Shown here: positions 10,801-18,686 of the stretch, in pieces
Layout of the letters: the number at the start of each line of letters is the position of its first letter
Numbering within the stretch: the stretch's first letter is position 1
Notes under the pieces: generated by a model
What the model was told of the DNA's origin: nothing
The model's input: the letters and a program-made list of their open reading frames with translations, nothing else
Databases searched by the model: none
Made by a program: the position numbers and the translations under genes
From: an uncultured bacterium
Lineage (GTDB): Bacteria; Actinomycetota; Coriobacteriia; Coriobacteriales; Coriobacteriaceae
Direction of reading: 5' to 3'
Assembly: GCA_905214465.1 (NCBI GenBank)
Contig: CAJMMD010000009.1
Location: forward strand, 1 to 64,000
Length of the DNA stretch: 64,000 nt

Positions 10801-11497
10801 GGAGGCAACGGCGCGCCTGACTGCACTTTCCGAGTTCCAGGACCTGGGCAGCGGCATGCGCATCGCCATGCGCGACCTGGAGATTCGCGGCGCCGGCTCG
10901 CTCATGGGTGCCGAACAGCACGGTAACCTATCGAGCGTGGGCTTTGACCTGTTTACGCAGATGCTGGGTCAGGCCGTGGCCGAGGCGCGCGGTGACGACG
11001 ATGCCGGCGTGGAGGCGGCGAGCGTGGGCATTAACCTGCCGGCCGATTACTTCTTGTCCGAGGAGTACCTGCCGGCGGTGGACCAGCGCGTGCTCGTGTA
11101 CCGCAAGCTCGCGGCGGCCGAGGACCTGGAGAGCATCGACGAGGTACAGGAAGAGACCGAGGCCGCGCATGGCGAGCTGCCGTTGGCGGGACTCAATCTG
11201 TTCAACCGCGCGCGTATCCGTATCCGCGGCGAGCGCTTGGGGCTCGAGAGCGTCACGCTCAGCGGCGGGCGCATCACGTTTTTGGGCGTCGACGTGCCCA
11301 AGAAGGTGGCCTTTGAGTTCAAGAATCGCTATGGCGCGGTGAACTTCCCCAAGAGCCGCAAGCTGTCGGTGCCTTACAAGGCGGGCGCCGGTGCGGGCAG
11401 CGGCCTGGGCCGCGGTCTCGACGCCAACGACGGCACCGGCCCCGTGGCCGCGGCGCTCATGCTGCTGCAGCAGCTGGGTGCTACTGACGATGACTAA
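7865..11497 (+). CDS. mfd: Transcription-repair coupling factor Mfd
   Basis: A 1210-residue Mfd that releases RNA polymerase stalled at DNA lesions and recruits UvrA. The N-terminal UvrB-like domain includes LVGMGYTNAG and FRVHGDTVEVFPA. The RNA-polymerase-interacting domain begins at PGDYVVHATHGIA (about 532). The RecG-like translocase has Walker A GDVGFGKTEVA (about 684) and the DEEQ box IIDEEQRFGV (about 782). The translocation motif LEIRGAGSLMGAEQHG follows, and then the C-terminal TRCF domain. GGAGGA at 7855 supports the ATG at 7865. A poorly conserved insert (about 440-480) is rich in Ala. Length and motifs are typical of the family. Confidence 0.97.
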   Translation: MLIHRIAAQLYTAEALQTVEAGLDAGEDVTLAVSQSGRTLMAAAQFARRPRPTVYIVSGEDAADRAARSLAAYVGLAHVCRFPERKDYPWREQAPDDAEVAQRCEALGRIVRGDNCIMVASARALLRCVPPVESRYWESTTFAVGEEIPFDEVPQRLVGMGYTNAGAADAPGLFRVHGDTVEVFPAQEKAPVRIEFFGDEIDRIRRMVSSTGQTIGNEDSIEIFPCRELALTDEAVHNMHVALYRASQSDSKLAALLEMVDARIVTPELDRFLPVMYGQTVSPLAHVSGKALVVLSEPRSLFDDCLRAYEDIEARAGEAGIDRLDGLYVRAQQLDFGAQQRLNYVSLIRAGGAVTAELKIEQPAIAGSDNRFMTRIQEVVGKRYACVFAIPDRGARESMELTFGDEGITFEESLTAAPENAGVIGDRVRVAAADSDDRAARQAAHASIRERHADALNARSLEAGAAQAAAGAAVPTISRGRVTFVDAALPQGVVVPDANLAVFSIADLNARMDANRARSRRKVDITQITFPFKPGDYVVHATHGIALFSEIARQEVGGKERDYFLLEYADGDKLYVPLEQVDRITRYVGPDGDKPRLTRLNTADWTRATNKARKNAKKLAFDLVDLYTRRSSITGIACPPDTPEQIEMEESFPYDETRDQLEAIADIKADMEAPKPMDRLLCGDVGFGKTEVALRAAFKCVDSGRQVMVLCPTTILAQQHYETFFERFAPFGLEVEVLSRFRTPAQQKRALKAFAEGTIDVLIGTHRLLSADVNPKNLGLVIIDEEQRFGVQHKEQLKNLREQIDVLTLSATPIPRTMQMATSGVRDMSLITTPPTGRRPVIVHVGEYDPDVVSAAIRLEVGRGGQVYYVSNRVKTIDDAVARVHEAAPEARVGVAHGKMSPREVEDVMIEFATKKIDVLIATTIVESGIDNACANTLIIEDSQRLGLAQLYQLKGRVGRSATQAYAYFMFPGELPLTEEATARLTALSEFQDLGSGMRIAMRDLEIRGAGSLMGAEQHGNLSSVGFDLFTQMLGQAVAEARGDDDAGVEAASVGINLPADYFLSEEYLPAVDQRVLVYRKLAAAEDLESIDEVQEETEAAHGELPLAGLNLFNRARIRIRGERLGLESVTLSGGRITFLGVDVPKKVAFEFKNRYGAVNFPKSRKLSVPYKAGAGAGSGLGRGLDANDGTGPVAAALMLLQQLGATDDD

Positions 11498-11510
11498 CAA
11501 GTAAGTCGGT

Positions 11511-11609
11511 GGGACAAAGTTATCAGTAGTTTTTGTCCCAGGTGCGATAGTCGCATCGAGCCTGTCAACGCAAGCGACCCTGGGACAAAACTACTGATAG
11601 CTTTGTCCC
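11511..11609. repeat. Nested palindromic repeat with GGGACAAA ends
   Basis: The left arm (11511-11542) reads GGGACAAAGTTATCAGTAGT then TTTTGTCCC. The right arm (11579-11609) is its imperfect complement. Each arm is itself a GGGACAAA/TTTGTCCC palindrome. A degenerate partial copy lies at 58062-58090. It fills the gap between mfd and the PAP2 gene. Confidence 0.65.
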
Positions 11610-11651
11610 GCCACGTTGCGGGTCGACCCTTCGCCCGATGGAAAGGAAAGC

Positions 11652-12515
11652 ATGTTCGGGTACATCTACAAGAAAGACGCCGCTGCCATTGCGGTTGTCC
11701 TGTGCCTTTGTCTGGGCGTGGGCAGCTTTTTCGATTATCAGATCTCGAGCGCGCTGTTCAACATCGGCAGCATGTACGGCCGCTTTATCGAGGCCGCCGG
11801 CGAGCTGCCGTTTGAGCTGACGGCGAGCGTCGCGGGCGTTATGCTCGTGCGCGCGGTGCGTCCCGACTCCAGGGGGAGCAAATGGCTCGCCGTGCTCGGC
11901 ATCCTCGTCAACGTTGGCCTGGCCGGCTACGAGATCGTCTCGTCCCTGAAGGTTGGCGGCAAACTCATCGCTGTCCAGTTGGTGCTGACGTTTGTGCTGG
12001 TCATCGCTGCCAACCTTGTCGTCTATCGCCTCACGCGCGACACCGACTCCGACGAGCTCGCGCGCTGGGCGCTGATGGTGCTTGCCGTGTGGGTCGCTCA
12101 GGCCATCATCCTCAACGTGGTTGTCAAGCCGCTGTGGTCGCGCCCGCGCATGCGCGTGATCGAGGTCACGCCGGGGCTCAATTTTCAGCCGTGGTGGGTA
12201 ATCGGCAACCCCGACAAGTGGAGCTATATTGCGGCCGGCGTAATCAAGGACGGCTTTAAGTCGTTCGCGAGCGGGCACACCGCGCATGCGGCAATCGGCC
12301 TTATGCTTGCGGGGCTTCCCGCGGCGGCCTTTACGGAAAAGCCTTCGCGTCGTCGCGTGGTCTTTTGGGTGGCGGCGGCCGTCGCGGCGCTCGTCGCCTT
12401 TGGCCGTATCGTGATCGGTGCACACTTTTTGACTGACGTGAGCTGCGGCTTTGCCCTGGTGTTGGCACTTGAGTGCCTTGCCGCGCGCGTTGCCTATCCT
12501 CACGGCGTACAATAG
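11652..12515 (+). CDS. PAP2-family membrane phosphatase
   Basis: A 287-residue integral membrane protein with about six to seven hydrophobic segments and a phosphatidic-acid-phosphatase type 2 active site. The motifs appear in order: KPLWSRPR (a variant of KX6RP), FASGHT with the SGH motif, and RIVIGAHFLTD carrying the catalytic His of the third motif. The family dephosphorylates lipid phosphates such as undecaprenyl pyrophosphate or phosphatidylglycerol phosphate. The true substrate is open. The long spacing before the first motif (about 165 residues) means extra N-terminal membrane helices. GAAAGGAAAG before 11652 selects this ATG. The threonine aldolase gene follows after 45 bases. Confidence 0.8.
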   Translation: MFGYIYKKDAAAIAVVLCLCLGVGSFFDYQISSALFNIGSMYGRFIEAAGELPFELTASVAGVMLVRAVRPDSRGSKWLAVLGILVNVGLAGYEIVSSLKVGGKLIAVQLVLTFVLVIAANLVVYRLTRDTDSDELARWALMVLAVWVAQAIILNVVVKPLWSRPRMRVIEVTPGLNFQPWWVIGNPDKWSYIAAGVIKDGFKSFASGHTAHAAIGLMLAGLPAAAFTEKPSRRRVVFWVAAAVAALVAFGRIVIGAHFLTDVSCGFALVLALECLAARVAYPHGVQ

Positions 12516-12560
12516 CCCCGTTTGAATCATCTGGACGATACCTGGTAAGAGAGGATTGCC

Positions 12561-13586
12561 ATGCTCGCGTTCAACAACGACTATTCCCACGGCGCACACC
12601 CGGCGGTACTGCAGGCGCTCGTCGACACCAACATGGAGCCGCAGCCCGGCTACGGCACCGATGCGCATACCGAGCGCGCCAAGCAGCTGATCCGCGAGGC
12701 CTGTCAGGCTCCCGATGCCGACGTATTTTTGCTGGTGGGCGGCACGCAGACCAACGCGACGGTGATTGACATGCTGCTCGCGCCGTACGAGGGCGTGGTT
12801 GCCGCCGAGACCGGCCACGTTGCCTGCCACGAGGCGGGCGCCATCGAGTTTGGCGGCCACAAGGTGCTCACCATTCCCGGCTACGAGGGCAAGATGCACG
12901 CCGAGGATCTCGAAAACTATATCCAGGTGTTCTACGAAAACGAGAGCTGCGAGCACATGGTGTTTCCGGGCGCCGTGTACGTGAGCCTGTCGACCGAGTA
13001 CGGCACGCTGTACTCCAAGGCCGAGCTGGCCGAGATTTATGTGGTGTGCCAGAAGCGCGAGATTCCGCTGTTTGTGGATGGCGCCCGCCTGGCCTATGCG
13101 CTGGCAGCCGATGAGTGCGACATTACCCTGCCCGAGCTGGCGCAGCTGTGCGACGTGTTCTACATCGGCGGCACCAAGTGCGGCGCGCTTTGCGGCGAGG
13201 CTGTGGTGTTCTGCGGCATGCACGCTCCGGCGCATCCCATTCCGCGTATTAAGCAGCACGGCGCGCTGTTGGCCAAGGGCCGCCTGACGGGCGTGCAGTT
13301 TGAGGCGCTCTTTACCGATGGCCTGTATTTTGAGATTGGTCGACAGGCGATTCAGACGGCCCAGGCGCTGCGTCGTGTGCTGCACGAGCGCGGCTACCAG
13401 TTCTTTTTGGAGACGCCCACAAACCAGCAGTTCGTGATTTTGCCCAACGAGGACATGGCCCGCATTCGCGAGCATGCGGCGATCGAGTACTGGGAAAAGT
13501 ACGACGATACCCACACGGTGGTGCGCTTTTGCACCAGCTGGGCCACGACGCAGGAGGACATCGACGCGCTGGCGGCTGTCCTGTAG
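12561..13586 (+). CDS. ltaE: Low-specificity threonine aldolase
   Basis: A 341-residue PLP enzyme of the beta-eliminating lyase/threonine aldolase family. It cleaves L-threonine or L-allo-threonine to glycine and acetaldehyde. The PLP-binding Lys is K206 in YIGGTKCGAL, and PLFVDGARLAYAL carries the Asp that contacts the pyridine nitrogen. An N-terminal YSHGAHPAVL and the substrate-binding VGGTQTN are also typical. The start has GAGAGGA upstream. A strong terminator follows, so it may be co-transcribed only with the PAP2 gene before it. Confidence 0.88.
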   Translation: MLAFNNDYSHGAHPAVLQALVDTNMEPQPGYGTDAHTERAKQLIREACQAPDADVFLLVGGTQTNATVIDMLLAPYEGVVAAETGHVACHEAGAIEFGGHKVLTIPGYEGKMHAEDLENYIQVFYENESCEHMVFPGAVYVSLSTEYGTLYSKAELAEIYVVCQKREIPLFVDGARLAYALAADECDITLPELAQLCDVFYIGGTKCGALCGEAVVFCGMHAPAHPIPRIKQHGALLAKGRLTGVQFEALFTDGLYFEIGRQAIQTAQALRRVLHERGYQFFLETPTNQQFVILPNEDMARIREHAAIEYWEKYDDTHTVVRFCTSWATTQEDIDALAAVL

Positions 13587-13604
13587 CCTGATGTAATGAC
13601 GAGG

Positions 13605-13647
13605 GGCCGCCTTGCGCTGGGTTTGGCGCAAGGCGGCCTTTGTTTTT
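13605..13647 (+). terminator. Terminator of the threonine aldolase gene
   Basis: GGCCGCCTTGCGC (13605-13617) pairs perfectly with GCGCAAGGCGGCC (13626-13638), followed by TTTGTTTTT. Confidence 0.9.
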
Positions 13648-13663
13648 GAGAGAGAAGGGTTGT

Positions 13664-14245
13664 ATGACCGAGATGTCCGAGCCGGCGATTCGCCTGGCGA
13701 CGCCCGAAGACGCGCCGGCGTTGCTTGCCATCTATGAGCCGTATGTGCGCCAGACGGCGATTACCTGCGAATACGAGGTGCCGAGCGTTGAGGAGTTCGC
13801 CGGGCGCATCGAGCGTACGCTCAAGCGCTATCCGTATCTGGTGATGGAGCTGGACGGGCGTCCGGTAGGCTATGCCTATGCGAGTCCGCTCAACAGCCGC
13901 GAGGCATACGACTGGTCGGTCGAGACGTCGATTTACCTGGCACGCGACGTGCGCCACGGCGGGCTGGGCCGCAAGCTGCACGATGCGCTCAAGCAGTGCC
14001 TGATCGCGATGGGCATCACCAACATGTGCGCGCTCATCGCCGTGCCGCACGACAAGGACGACGAGTATCTAACGCACAACAGCCAGGACTTCCATGCCCA
14101 TATGGGATATCGCTTGGTGGGTGCTTTCGACCGCTGTGCCCAAAAGTTCGGCCGCTGGTACGACATGTGCTGGATGGAGCTGGTCCTGGCCGAGCGCACC
14201 CCCAACCAGCCCAAACCAACCTGGTTCCCCGACCTCCTCGCCTAA
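13664..14245 (+). CDS. GNAT-family N-acetyltransferase
   Basis: A 193-residue acetyltransferase resembling phosphinothricin/amino-acid N-acetyltransferases. The N-terminus IRLATPEDAPALLAIYEPYV is the family opening. The acetyl-CoA-binding region is IYLARDVRHGGLGRKLHDAL, where the usual R-G-x-G-x-A/G loop is RHGGLGRKL. The C-terminal MGYRLVGAFDRCAQKFGRWYDMCWME is also typical of this subgroup. The acceptor is probably an amino acid or an amine. AGAGAAGGG precedes the ATG at 13664. It converges with the GntR gene on the other strand. Confidence 0.8.
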   Translation: MTEMSEPAIRLATPEDAPALLAIYEPYVRQTAITCEYEVPSVEEFAGRIERTLKRYPYLVMELDGRPVGYAYASPLNSREAYDWSVETSIYLARDVRHGGLGRKLHDALKQCLIAMGITNMCALIAVPHDKDDEYLTHNSQDFHAHMGYRLVGAFDRCAQKFGRWYDMCWMELVLAERTPNQPKPTWFPDLLA

Positions 14246-14282
14246 AACCACCACAAAGGTGCCTATCCCCATTGTGGTGGTT
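14246..14282. terminator. Shared palindromic terminator-like repeat
   Basis: AACCACCACAAAGG (14246-14259) pairs with an almost exact complement ending at 14282. It sits between two convergent genes and reaches into the stop codon of the minus-strand gene. Its architecture matches the palindrome at 32650-32686. Confidence 0.6.
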
Positions 14283-15003
14283 AGCCGATGGGCTCGGTGT
14301 ATTTGGCGCGGTCGGTGCGCTGGATGCGCTTGGAGATATGGAGCGGGCGGCCGTCGGTGTCGTAGACGTAGTCGGTGATTAGGATCAGCGCCTGCCCGCG
14401 CTCGACGTTGAGCAAAAACGCCTCGTTTTGCGAGGCATAGCACACCTCAAAGGTCTTATGCCCCTGCGCCGGCGTACGATGGAACTCCTGGCGCAGCGTG
14501 GCGTAGAGCGAACCGTTGATATCGCGATCGATGAGCGACCCAAAGCTTGGCGGCAGATAGGTGGTCTCCAGGCACAGCGGCGCGTCGTCCAGGTAGCGCA
14601 GGCGGACAAGTTTGACGAGCTTGCTGCCCGCGGCGGCGTCAAAGAACTTAGCTATGCTGCCGGCCGCCTTGGTAAAGCCCGAGTCCACCGTGCGCGTGGT
14701 GGGCTTCATGCCCTGGCCTTCGACCTGCTTGGTATAGCTCGAAAACACCAGGTTGTTCTCGTGGAGCGCGGGCGTGTCGGCCACAAAGGTGCCACGTCCG
14801 CGCTCGGTGCGCACCAGGCCCTCGTCAACTAACACCTTAAGCGCGTGGCGCACGGTGCTGCGCGACAGCCCCGATTCGTCCATGAGCTCCATCTCGGACG
14901 GCAGCTTGTCTCCGCGTGCGTAGGTGCCGGCGGCGATGCGGTCACGCAGCGTACTCGCCAGACGCTCGTATTGGGCCAAGTTCTTTTTTGACGAAGTGCT
15001 CAT
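14281..15003 (-). CDS. GntR/HutC-family (UTRA) regulator
   Basis: A 240-residue regulator. The N-terminal GntR winged HTH (about 10-78) includes GDKLPSEMELMDESGLSRST and VRHALKVLVDEG, then the wing GRGTFVA. The UTRA ligand domain (about 95-240) would bind a phosphorylated sugar or related effector. It is divergent from the SIS-domain gene at 15209 and shares a 205-base intergenic region containing TTGTATGC repeats, so it most likely controls that gene and itself. The similarity of layout to the GntR genes at 23759, 26839 and 36223 suggests paralogous sugar regulators. Confidence 0.88.
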   Translation of the reverse strand: MSTSSKKNLAQYERLASTLRDRIAAGTYARGDKLPSEMELMDESGLSRSTVRHALKVLVDEGLVRTERGRGTFVADTPALHENNLVFSSYTKQVEGQGMKPTTRTVDSGFTKAAGSIAKFFDAAAGSKLVKLVRLRYLDDAPLCLETTYLPPSFGSLIDRDINGSLYATLRQEFHRTPAQGHKTFEVCYASQNEAFLLNVERGQALILITDYVYDTDGRPLHISKRIQRTDRAKYTEPIG

Positions 15004-15022
15004 GCGAACAACCTATATCTAA

Positions 15023-15170
15023 CTTGTATGCTTACTGAACCAAGCATGTATCCAACATGACAACAAAACCGCTGGTAATGGATTGTCGAAAACTTTACCA
15101 GCAAAATTTCTAAGACAAATATAGCATACAACTAGTCGACATAACCAAAACGTGTATGTAACTTGTATGC
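15023..15170. promoter_or_regulatory. Divergent promoter region with candidate GntR operators
   Basis: The AT-rich gap between the divergent GntR and SIS genes contains ACTTGTATGC at 15022-15031 and 15161-15170, and the inverse GCATACAACT at 15124-15133. The shared core is TTGTATGC. These repeated words in an otherwise GC-rich genome are candidate binding sites for the adjacent regulator. Confidence 0.5.
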
Positions 15171-15208
15171 CATCGAGAGCATCAAACGAGAAGAAAGGCT
15201 GATGCACG

Positions 15209-16201
15209 ATGACTACTCAGGAACAGGTTAAGGACGTCGTCTCCCAGGTTTTGGCTGACAAGGCAGACAAGGGCGGCATCAAGCGCGTCGTGTGGATTGG
15301 CGCCGGCGGATCCAACGGCGGCAACTATCCTGCCCAGTACTTTATGGAGCACGAGGCCACGCAGGTCGTGAGCTCCAGTTACACCAGCAACGAGTTCGTG
15401 CATGCCACCCCGGCCTACGTCAACGAGAACACCCTGGCCGTCGTCGTGTCCATGCGCGGCACCAAGGAGACCATCGTCGCCGCCCAGGTCGCCAAGGACC
15501 ACGGCGCCAGCACCATCGCCATCTATGTTGACGAGTCCGGCCTCACCGAGGTCTGCGACTACAAGATCCAGTATGACAGCCTGGCCGTTGACGAGTCCTG
15601 CATGGGCCGTACCAACTCCGCCGTCGTGACCATGATCGCCATGGAGCTCACGCAGCAGACCGAGGGCTATGCCGAGTACGAGACCGCTATGGCCGCTTTC
15701 GACCTGGTCGACCCCATCTATCGCAAGGCCGTCGAGTACACCCGTCCGCTCGCTGCCAAGTGGGCCGAGCAGAACGCCGACAAGCCCTGCATCAACGTCA
15801 TGGCTCAGGGCCCGCTCTTTGGTGCCGCCTACGTCTTTAGCATCTGCAATGTGCAGGAGATGCTGCAGATCGACTCCTGCACCATCAACACCTGCGACTT
15901 CTTCCACGGCCCCTTCGAGATCCTGGACAAGCGCACCTCGCTGTTCCAGCTCATCAGCGTCGGCCGCAGCCGCTGCAACGACGAGCGCGGCATCCGTTTC
16001 GTCAACCAGTACGGTGGCGATCGCGTCTATCAGCTCGACGCCAAGGAGCTTGGCCTCAACGACATCAAGGACAGCGTGAGCGAATACTTCAACCACCTGA
16101 TCTTTGCCCCGATCCTCAACAACGTCTACATGCGTGCGCTCTCCGCCGTCACCCACAAGGATTACATGACGCGCCGTTACATGTGGAAGCTGGATTACTA
16201 A
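15209..16201 (+). CDS. SIS-domain sugar isomerase/deglycase-like protein
   Basis: A 330-residue double-SIS-domain protein of the FrlB/GfrF/GlmS-isomerase type. It is expected to act on a phosphorylated amino sugar or Amadori product in the cytoplasm. The sugar-phosphate-binding first half starts with VWIGAGGSNGG and contains VVVSMRGTKETI. The motif DFFHGPFE (230-237) corresponds to the region carrying the catalytic His and Glu in fructoselysine-6-phosphate deglycases. The C-terminus RRYMWKLDY is shared almost exactly with the SIS protein at 20520. AGAAAGG precedes the ATG. It faces its probable regulator and belongs functionally with the PTS genes downstream. Confidence 0.75.
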   Translation: MTTQEQVKDVVSQVLADKADKGGIKRVVWIGAGGSNGGNYPAQYFMEHEATQVVSSSYTSNEFVHATPAYVNENTLAVVVSMRGTKETIVAAQVAKDHGASTIAIYVDESGLTEVCDYKIQYDSLAVDESCMGRTNSAVVTMIAMELTQQTEGYAEYETAMAAFDLVDPIYRKAVEYTRPLAAKWAEQNADKPCINVMAQGPLFGAAYVFSICNVQEMLQIDSCTINTCDFFHGPFEILDKRTSLFQLISVGRSRCNDERGIRFVNQYGGDRVYQLDAKELGLNDIKDSVSEYFNHLIFAPILNNVYMRALSAVTHKDYMTRRYMWKLDY

Positions 16202-16237
16202 GGGATAGAGCGGCCTAACAGCCCAATACCCCTCATG

Positions 16238-16304
16238 AGTTGCGGTGGAATAGTTCCTGTTTGGGAGCGTGAAGCCTCTGTTTGAGAACTATTTCACCGC
16301 AACT
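16238..16304. repeat. Intergenic palindromic repeat (TTGCGGTG type)
   Basis: AGTTGCGGTGGAATAGTTC (16238-16256) pairs with GAACTATTTCACCGCAACT (16286-16304) with a single G-T mismatch. A related shorter palindrome is at 22297-22344. Just after it, TTGGGGACGTTC (16319-16330) is a half-copy of the palindrome at 24723-24766. Confidence 0.65.
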
Positions 16305-16401
16305 GCTAGAGCGGCACTTGGGGACGTTCCCTTTCTGCCGGCACCTGCGACACTCCTTGTTTCAAGAGATTTCCCGTTTGCCGATTTGTGCCTTGAAAAA
16401 T

Positions 16402-16420
16402 GTATATAACGACTATAACG
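16402..16420. promoter_or_regulatory. Candidate operator upstream of the EamA gene
   Basis: GTATATAACG (16402-16411) followed by CTATAACG (16413-16420) gives two TATAACG words in tandem. The exact reverse complement, CGTTATATAC, lies at 23710-23719 before the GntR gene at 23759. An inverted CGTTAT/ATAACG pair lies before the PTS IIAB gene. A shared operator is plausible. Confidence 0.4.
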
Positions 16421-16460
16421 TAGTGTGAAACATATTGGAAACAATACCGAGGAGGCTGCG

Positions 16461-17543
16461 TTGAAGAAAAGCAATCTGGGCTATGTGCTGGTGCTGATCG
16501 CCGCGCTTATGTGGGGCAGCATCGGAATCTTTGTAAACGGCATCTCGGCCATGGGCGTTACGTCCCAGAGTATGGCTGCCTTTCGCTTGTTGGTCGGAGC
16601 GCTTATCTTGGCGCCGGTCCTGATGTTTATGGGCTGCCGTCCGGGTGAGGGGTCTACCGTGGCTCAGGGTCCGCTGGCCCTGTTCAAGGCAAGCCCTAAA
16701 GAGCTTGTTTCCTGCGCGCTTGTCGGTATCGTCGGTTTGGCCGCCGCCAACACTTGCTATTACGAGTGTATGGGCGAGGTGGGCATGTCCACGGCCTCGG
16801 TGCTGCTCTATACCTCGCCGGTGTTTGGCGTCGTGCTCGGCCGCGTGCTTTATCGCGAGGACGTGACCCCCAACAAGCTCGTTGCCATCGCTTTTAACAT
16901 AGGGGGCTGTGTACTTGCAGTAACTAATGGCGACCTTTCCGGTTTCCATTTTTCGGTTTGGGGCGTCACGTCGGGCGTGATTGCAGGCTTTTGTGGGGCG
17001 TCGCTCGCGGTGTTTAGCCGGATAGCAACCAAGACGGTCCACCCGCTGGCTGTCACGTTTTGGGGCCTTGTTTTTGGCGGTGCGGTTATGGCGGCTATCG
17101 CGGCTCCGTGGCCGGATGTCGCCGCGGCAATGTCGCCACAGCTGCTGCTGCTGTTCCTTGGCTTTGGACTCATCCCCACAGCCGTGGCTTACATCTTATA
17201 TATGCAGGGTCTGTCCATGGGGCTCGAGACATCGAAAGTTCCCGTCGTAATGTCTTTCGAGACGGTCGTCACCGTACTGGTGGGCATTGGTGTCTATGCC
17301 GAGTCCGCCGGCGCGATCAAGGTCCTGGGTATTGTGCTGGTGCTCATGTCCATCCTGATTATGAACACCGACTTCTCCAAGCTGCGCAACAGCGTATTTG
17401 TCGGTCATGTCGCTGAGAGCATGACCTTTAAGCCCAACGCGTGGTGGACGGAGAAAACGCAGGACATGGATCTGTTTAAGGAGCGCACCGGCATCGCGCT
17501 GGAACCCACCGTGCAGGAAAGCCCCTGGTACTTCGTGCGATAG
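16461..17543 (+). CDS. EamA/DMT-family transporter
   Basis: A 360-residue membrane protein with ten predicted helices in two EamA repeats. The first starts at SNLGYVLVLIAALMWGSIGI and the second at VWGVTSGVIAGFCGASLAV. Members export or import metabolites such as amino acids and sugars. I start it at the TTG at 16461 because GAGGAGG lies 5-6 bases upstream; a GTG at 16425 has no good site. It has an unusual C-terminal soluble tail of about 50 residues (SVFVGHVAES onward). It precedes the PTS genes after a 183-base gap and shares candidate operator words with them, so it may export or import a compound of the same pathway. Confidence 0.75.
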   Translation: MKKSNLGYVLVLIAALMWGSIGIFVNGISAMGVTSQSMAAFRLLVGALILAPVLMFMGCRPGEGSTVAQGPLALFKASPKELVSCALVGIVGLAAANTCYYECMGEVGMSTASVLLYTSPVFGVVLGRVLYREDVTPNKLVAIAFNIGGCVLAVTNGDLSGFHFSVWGVTSGVIAGFCGASLAVFSRIATKTVHPLAVTFWGLVFGGAVMAAIAAPWPDVAAAMSPQLLLLFLGFGLIPTAVAYILYMQGLSMGLETSKVPVVMSFETVVTVLVGIGVYAESAGAIKVLGIVLVLMSILIMNTDFSKLRNSVFVGHVAESMTFKPNAWWTEKTQDMDLFKERTGIALEPTVQESPWYFVR

Positions 17544-17691
17544 GGGATTGCGCGCAGGGTCCGACTTGGGGTTATCCCGCCAGTGCCGGCCTGCCCAGCC
17601 CCAACGTTTCAAGTACGTTAAACCCGTCAACGGTCGATTTTCACCCGCGAACGGTCTTTATACTAATTAGCAATATCCGCAACGTATAAGA

Positions 17692-17710
17692 CGTTATAAT
17701 GACCATAACG
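17692..17710. promoter_or_regulatory. Candidate operator of the first PTS operon
   Basis: CGTTAT-N7-ATAACG forms an inverted repeat that ends 16 bases before the ATG of the IIAB gene and abuts the AAGGAGGAGG ribosome binding site. A repressor bound here would block expression. Confidence 0.45.
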
Positions 17711-17726
17711 AAAAGGAGGAGGCAAG

Positions 17727-18650
17727 ATGAATCAGATCATTCTCGCATCTCATGGCGGCCTGGCCGCAGGCGCCAAAGACACGCTCGAGATGGTTCTCGG
17801 TGACGTGTCGAACGTCCACGTCGTGTCGCTTGCTCGTGACGACAAGGAGCCCATCACCAACAAGGTGGACGCCATGATCGCCACGTTCAACGCGGACGAC
17901 ACCGTCTATGTGCTGACCGATATGCTCGGCAGCTCGGTCAACAACAGCATGGTCGAGCTTTCCCGCAACGGTGCGGCATTCACGGTGATCAGCGGTTTCA
18001 ACATTCCGCTGGCACTGACGCTCGCTATGAGCCCCGCCCCCGTCAAGGGTGCCGAGCTCGCGGCCCTCATCAACGAGGCCCGCGCCGGTCTGACCAACCC
18101 CAACGCACCGGTCGAGGCTGCCGCGGCTCCCGCCAAGAAGGCTAAGGCGCCCCGTCACAGCTCCGGTCCCGCCAAGATCGTCCTCGCGCGTCTTGACTAC
18201 CGTCTGCTGCACGGTCAGGTCGTCTTTACCTGGACCACCAAGGTTCAGGCCGAGCGCATCATCGTCGTCGACAACGCTGCCGCCAACGATGACATCAAGA
18301 AGGGCGCTCTTAAGCTGGCCAAGCCCCAGGGCGTGCGCCTGAACGTCTTCACCGTCGAGCGTGCCCTCGCCAAGATGGACAAGCTCAACACCCTCGGCGA
18401 GCGCGTCATGTTCGTCTTTGGCAACACGGCCGAGATGCTGCAGTTCTGCCAGGGTTACAAGCTCGACGCCATCAACCTGGGCGCCACCGCCAACCACGAC
18501 GGTGCCGATCAGGTCGGCGGCAAGGACAGCTCCGTCTTCTTCGACGCCACCCAGAAGGCCGACGTCAACCAGCTGCTCGACATGGGCATCAAGCTCTACG
18601 TCCAGCAGACCCCCACGTATCAGAGCGTCGACATCGACGCCAAGCTGTAA
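17727..18650 (+). CDS. PTS mannose-family fused IIA-IIB component
   Basis: A 307-residue cytoplasmic phosphotransferase. The IIA domain (1-125) starts MNQIILASHGGLAAG with phospho-acceptor His9. A linker rich in Ala/Pro/Lys (about 130-145) follows. The IIB domain (about 148-307) starts KIVLARLDYRLLHGQ with phospho-acceptor His162. It receives phosphate from HPr and passes it to the incoming sugar. It heads an operon with IIC (18687) and IID (19495). The second PTS locus has the same two domains as separate proteins. A very strong AAGGAGGAGG site precedes the ATG. Confidence 0.92.
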   Translation: MNQIILASHGGLAAGAKDTLEMVLGDVSNVHVVSLARDDKEPITNKVDAMIATFNADDTVYVLTDMLGSSVNNSMVELSRNGAAFTVISGFNIPLALTLAMSPAPVKGAELAALINEARAGLTNPNAPVEAAAAPAKKAKAPRHSSGPAKIVLARLDYRLLHGQVVFTWTTKVQAERIIVVDNAAANDDIKKGALKLAKPQGVRLNVFTVERALAKMDKLNTLGERVMFVFGNTAEMLQFCQGYKLDAINLGATANHDGADQVGGKDSSVFFDATQKADVNQLLDMGIKLYVQQTPTYQSVDIDAKL

Positions 18651-18686
18651 TCAACCAGGCTTTTGCCTGACTGAAAGGAGAAGGGT

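Noticed and set aside
11565..13631. Long minus-strand open frame opposite PAP2 and threonine aldolase genes
   Set aside because: Same reason: it is antisense to two recognisable enzymes and has no family signature of its own.
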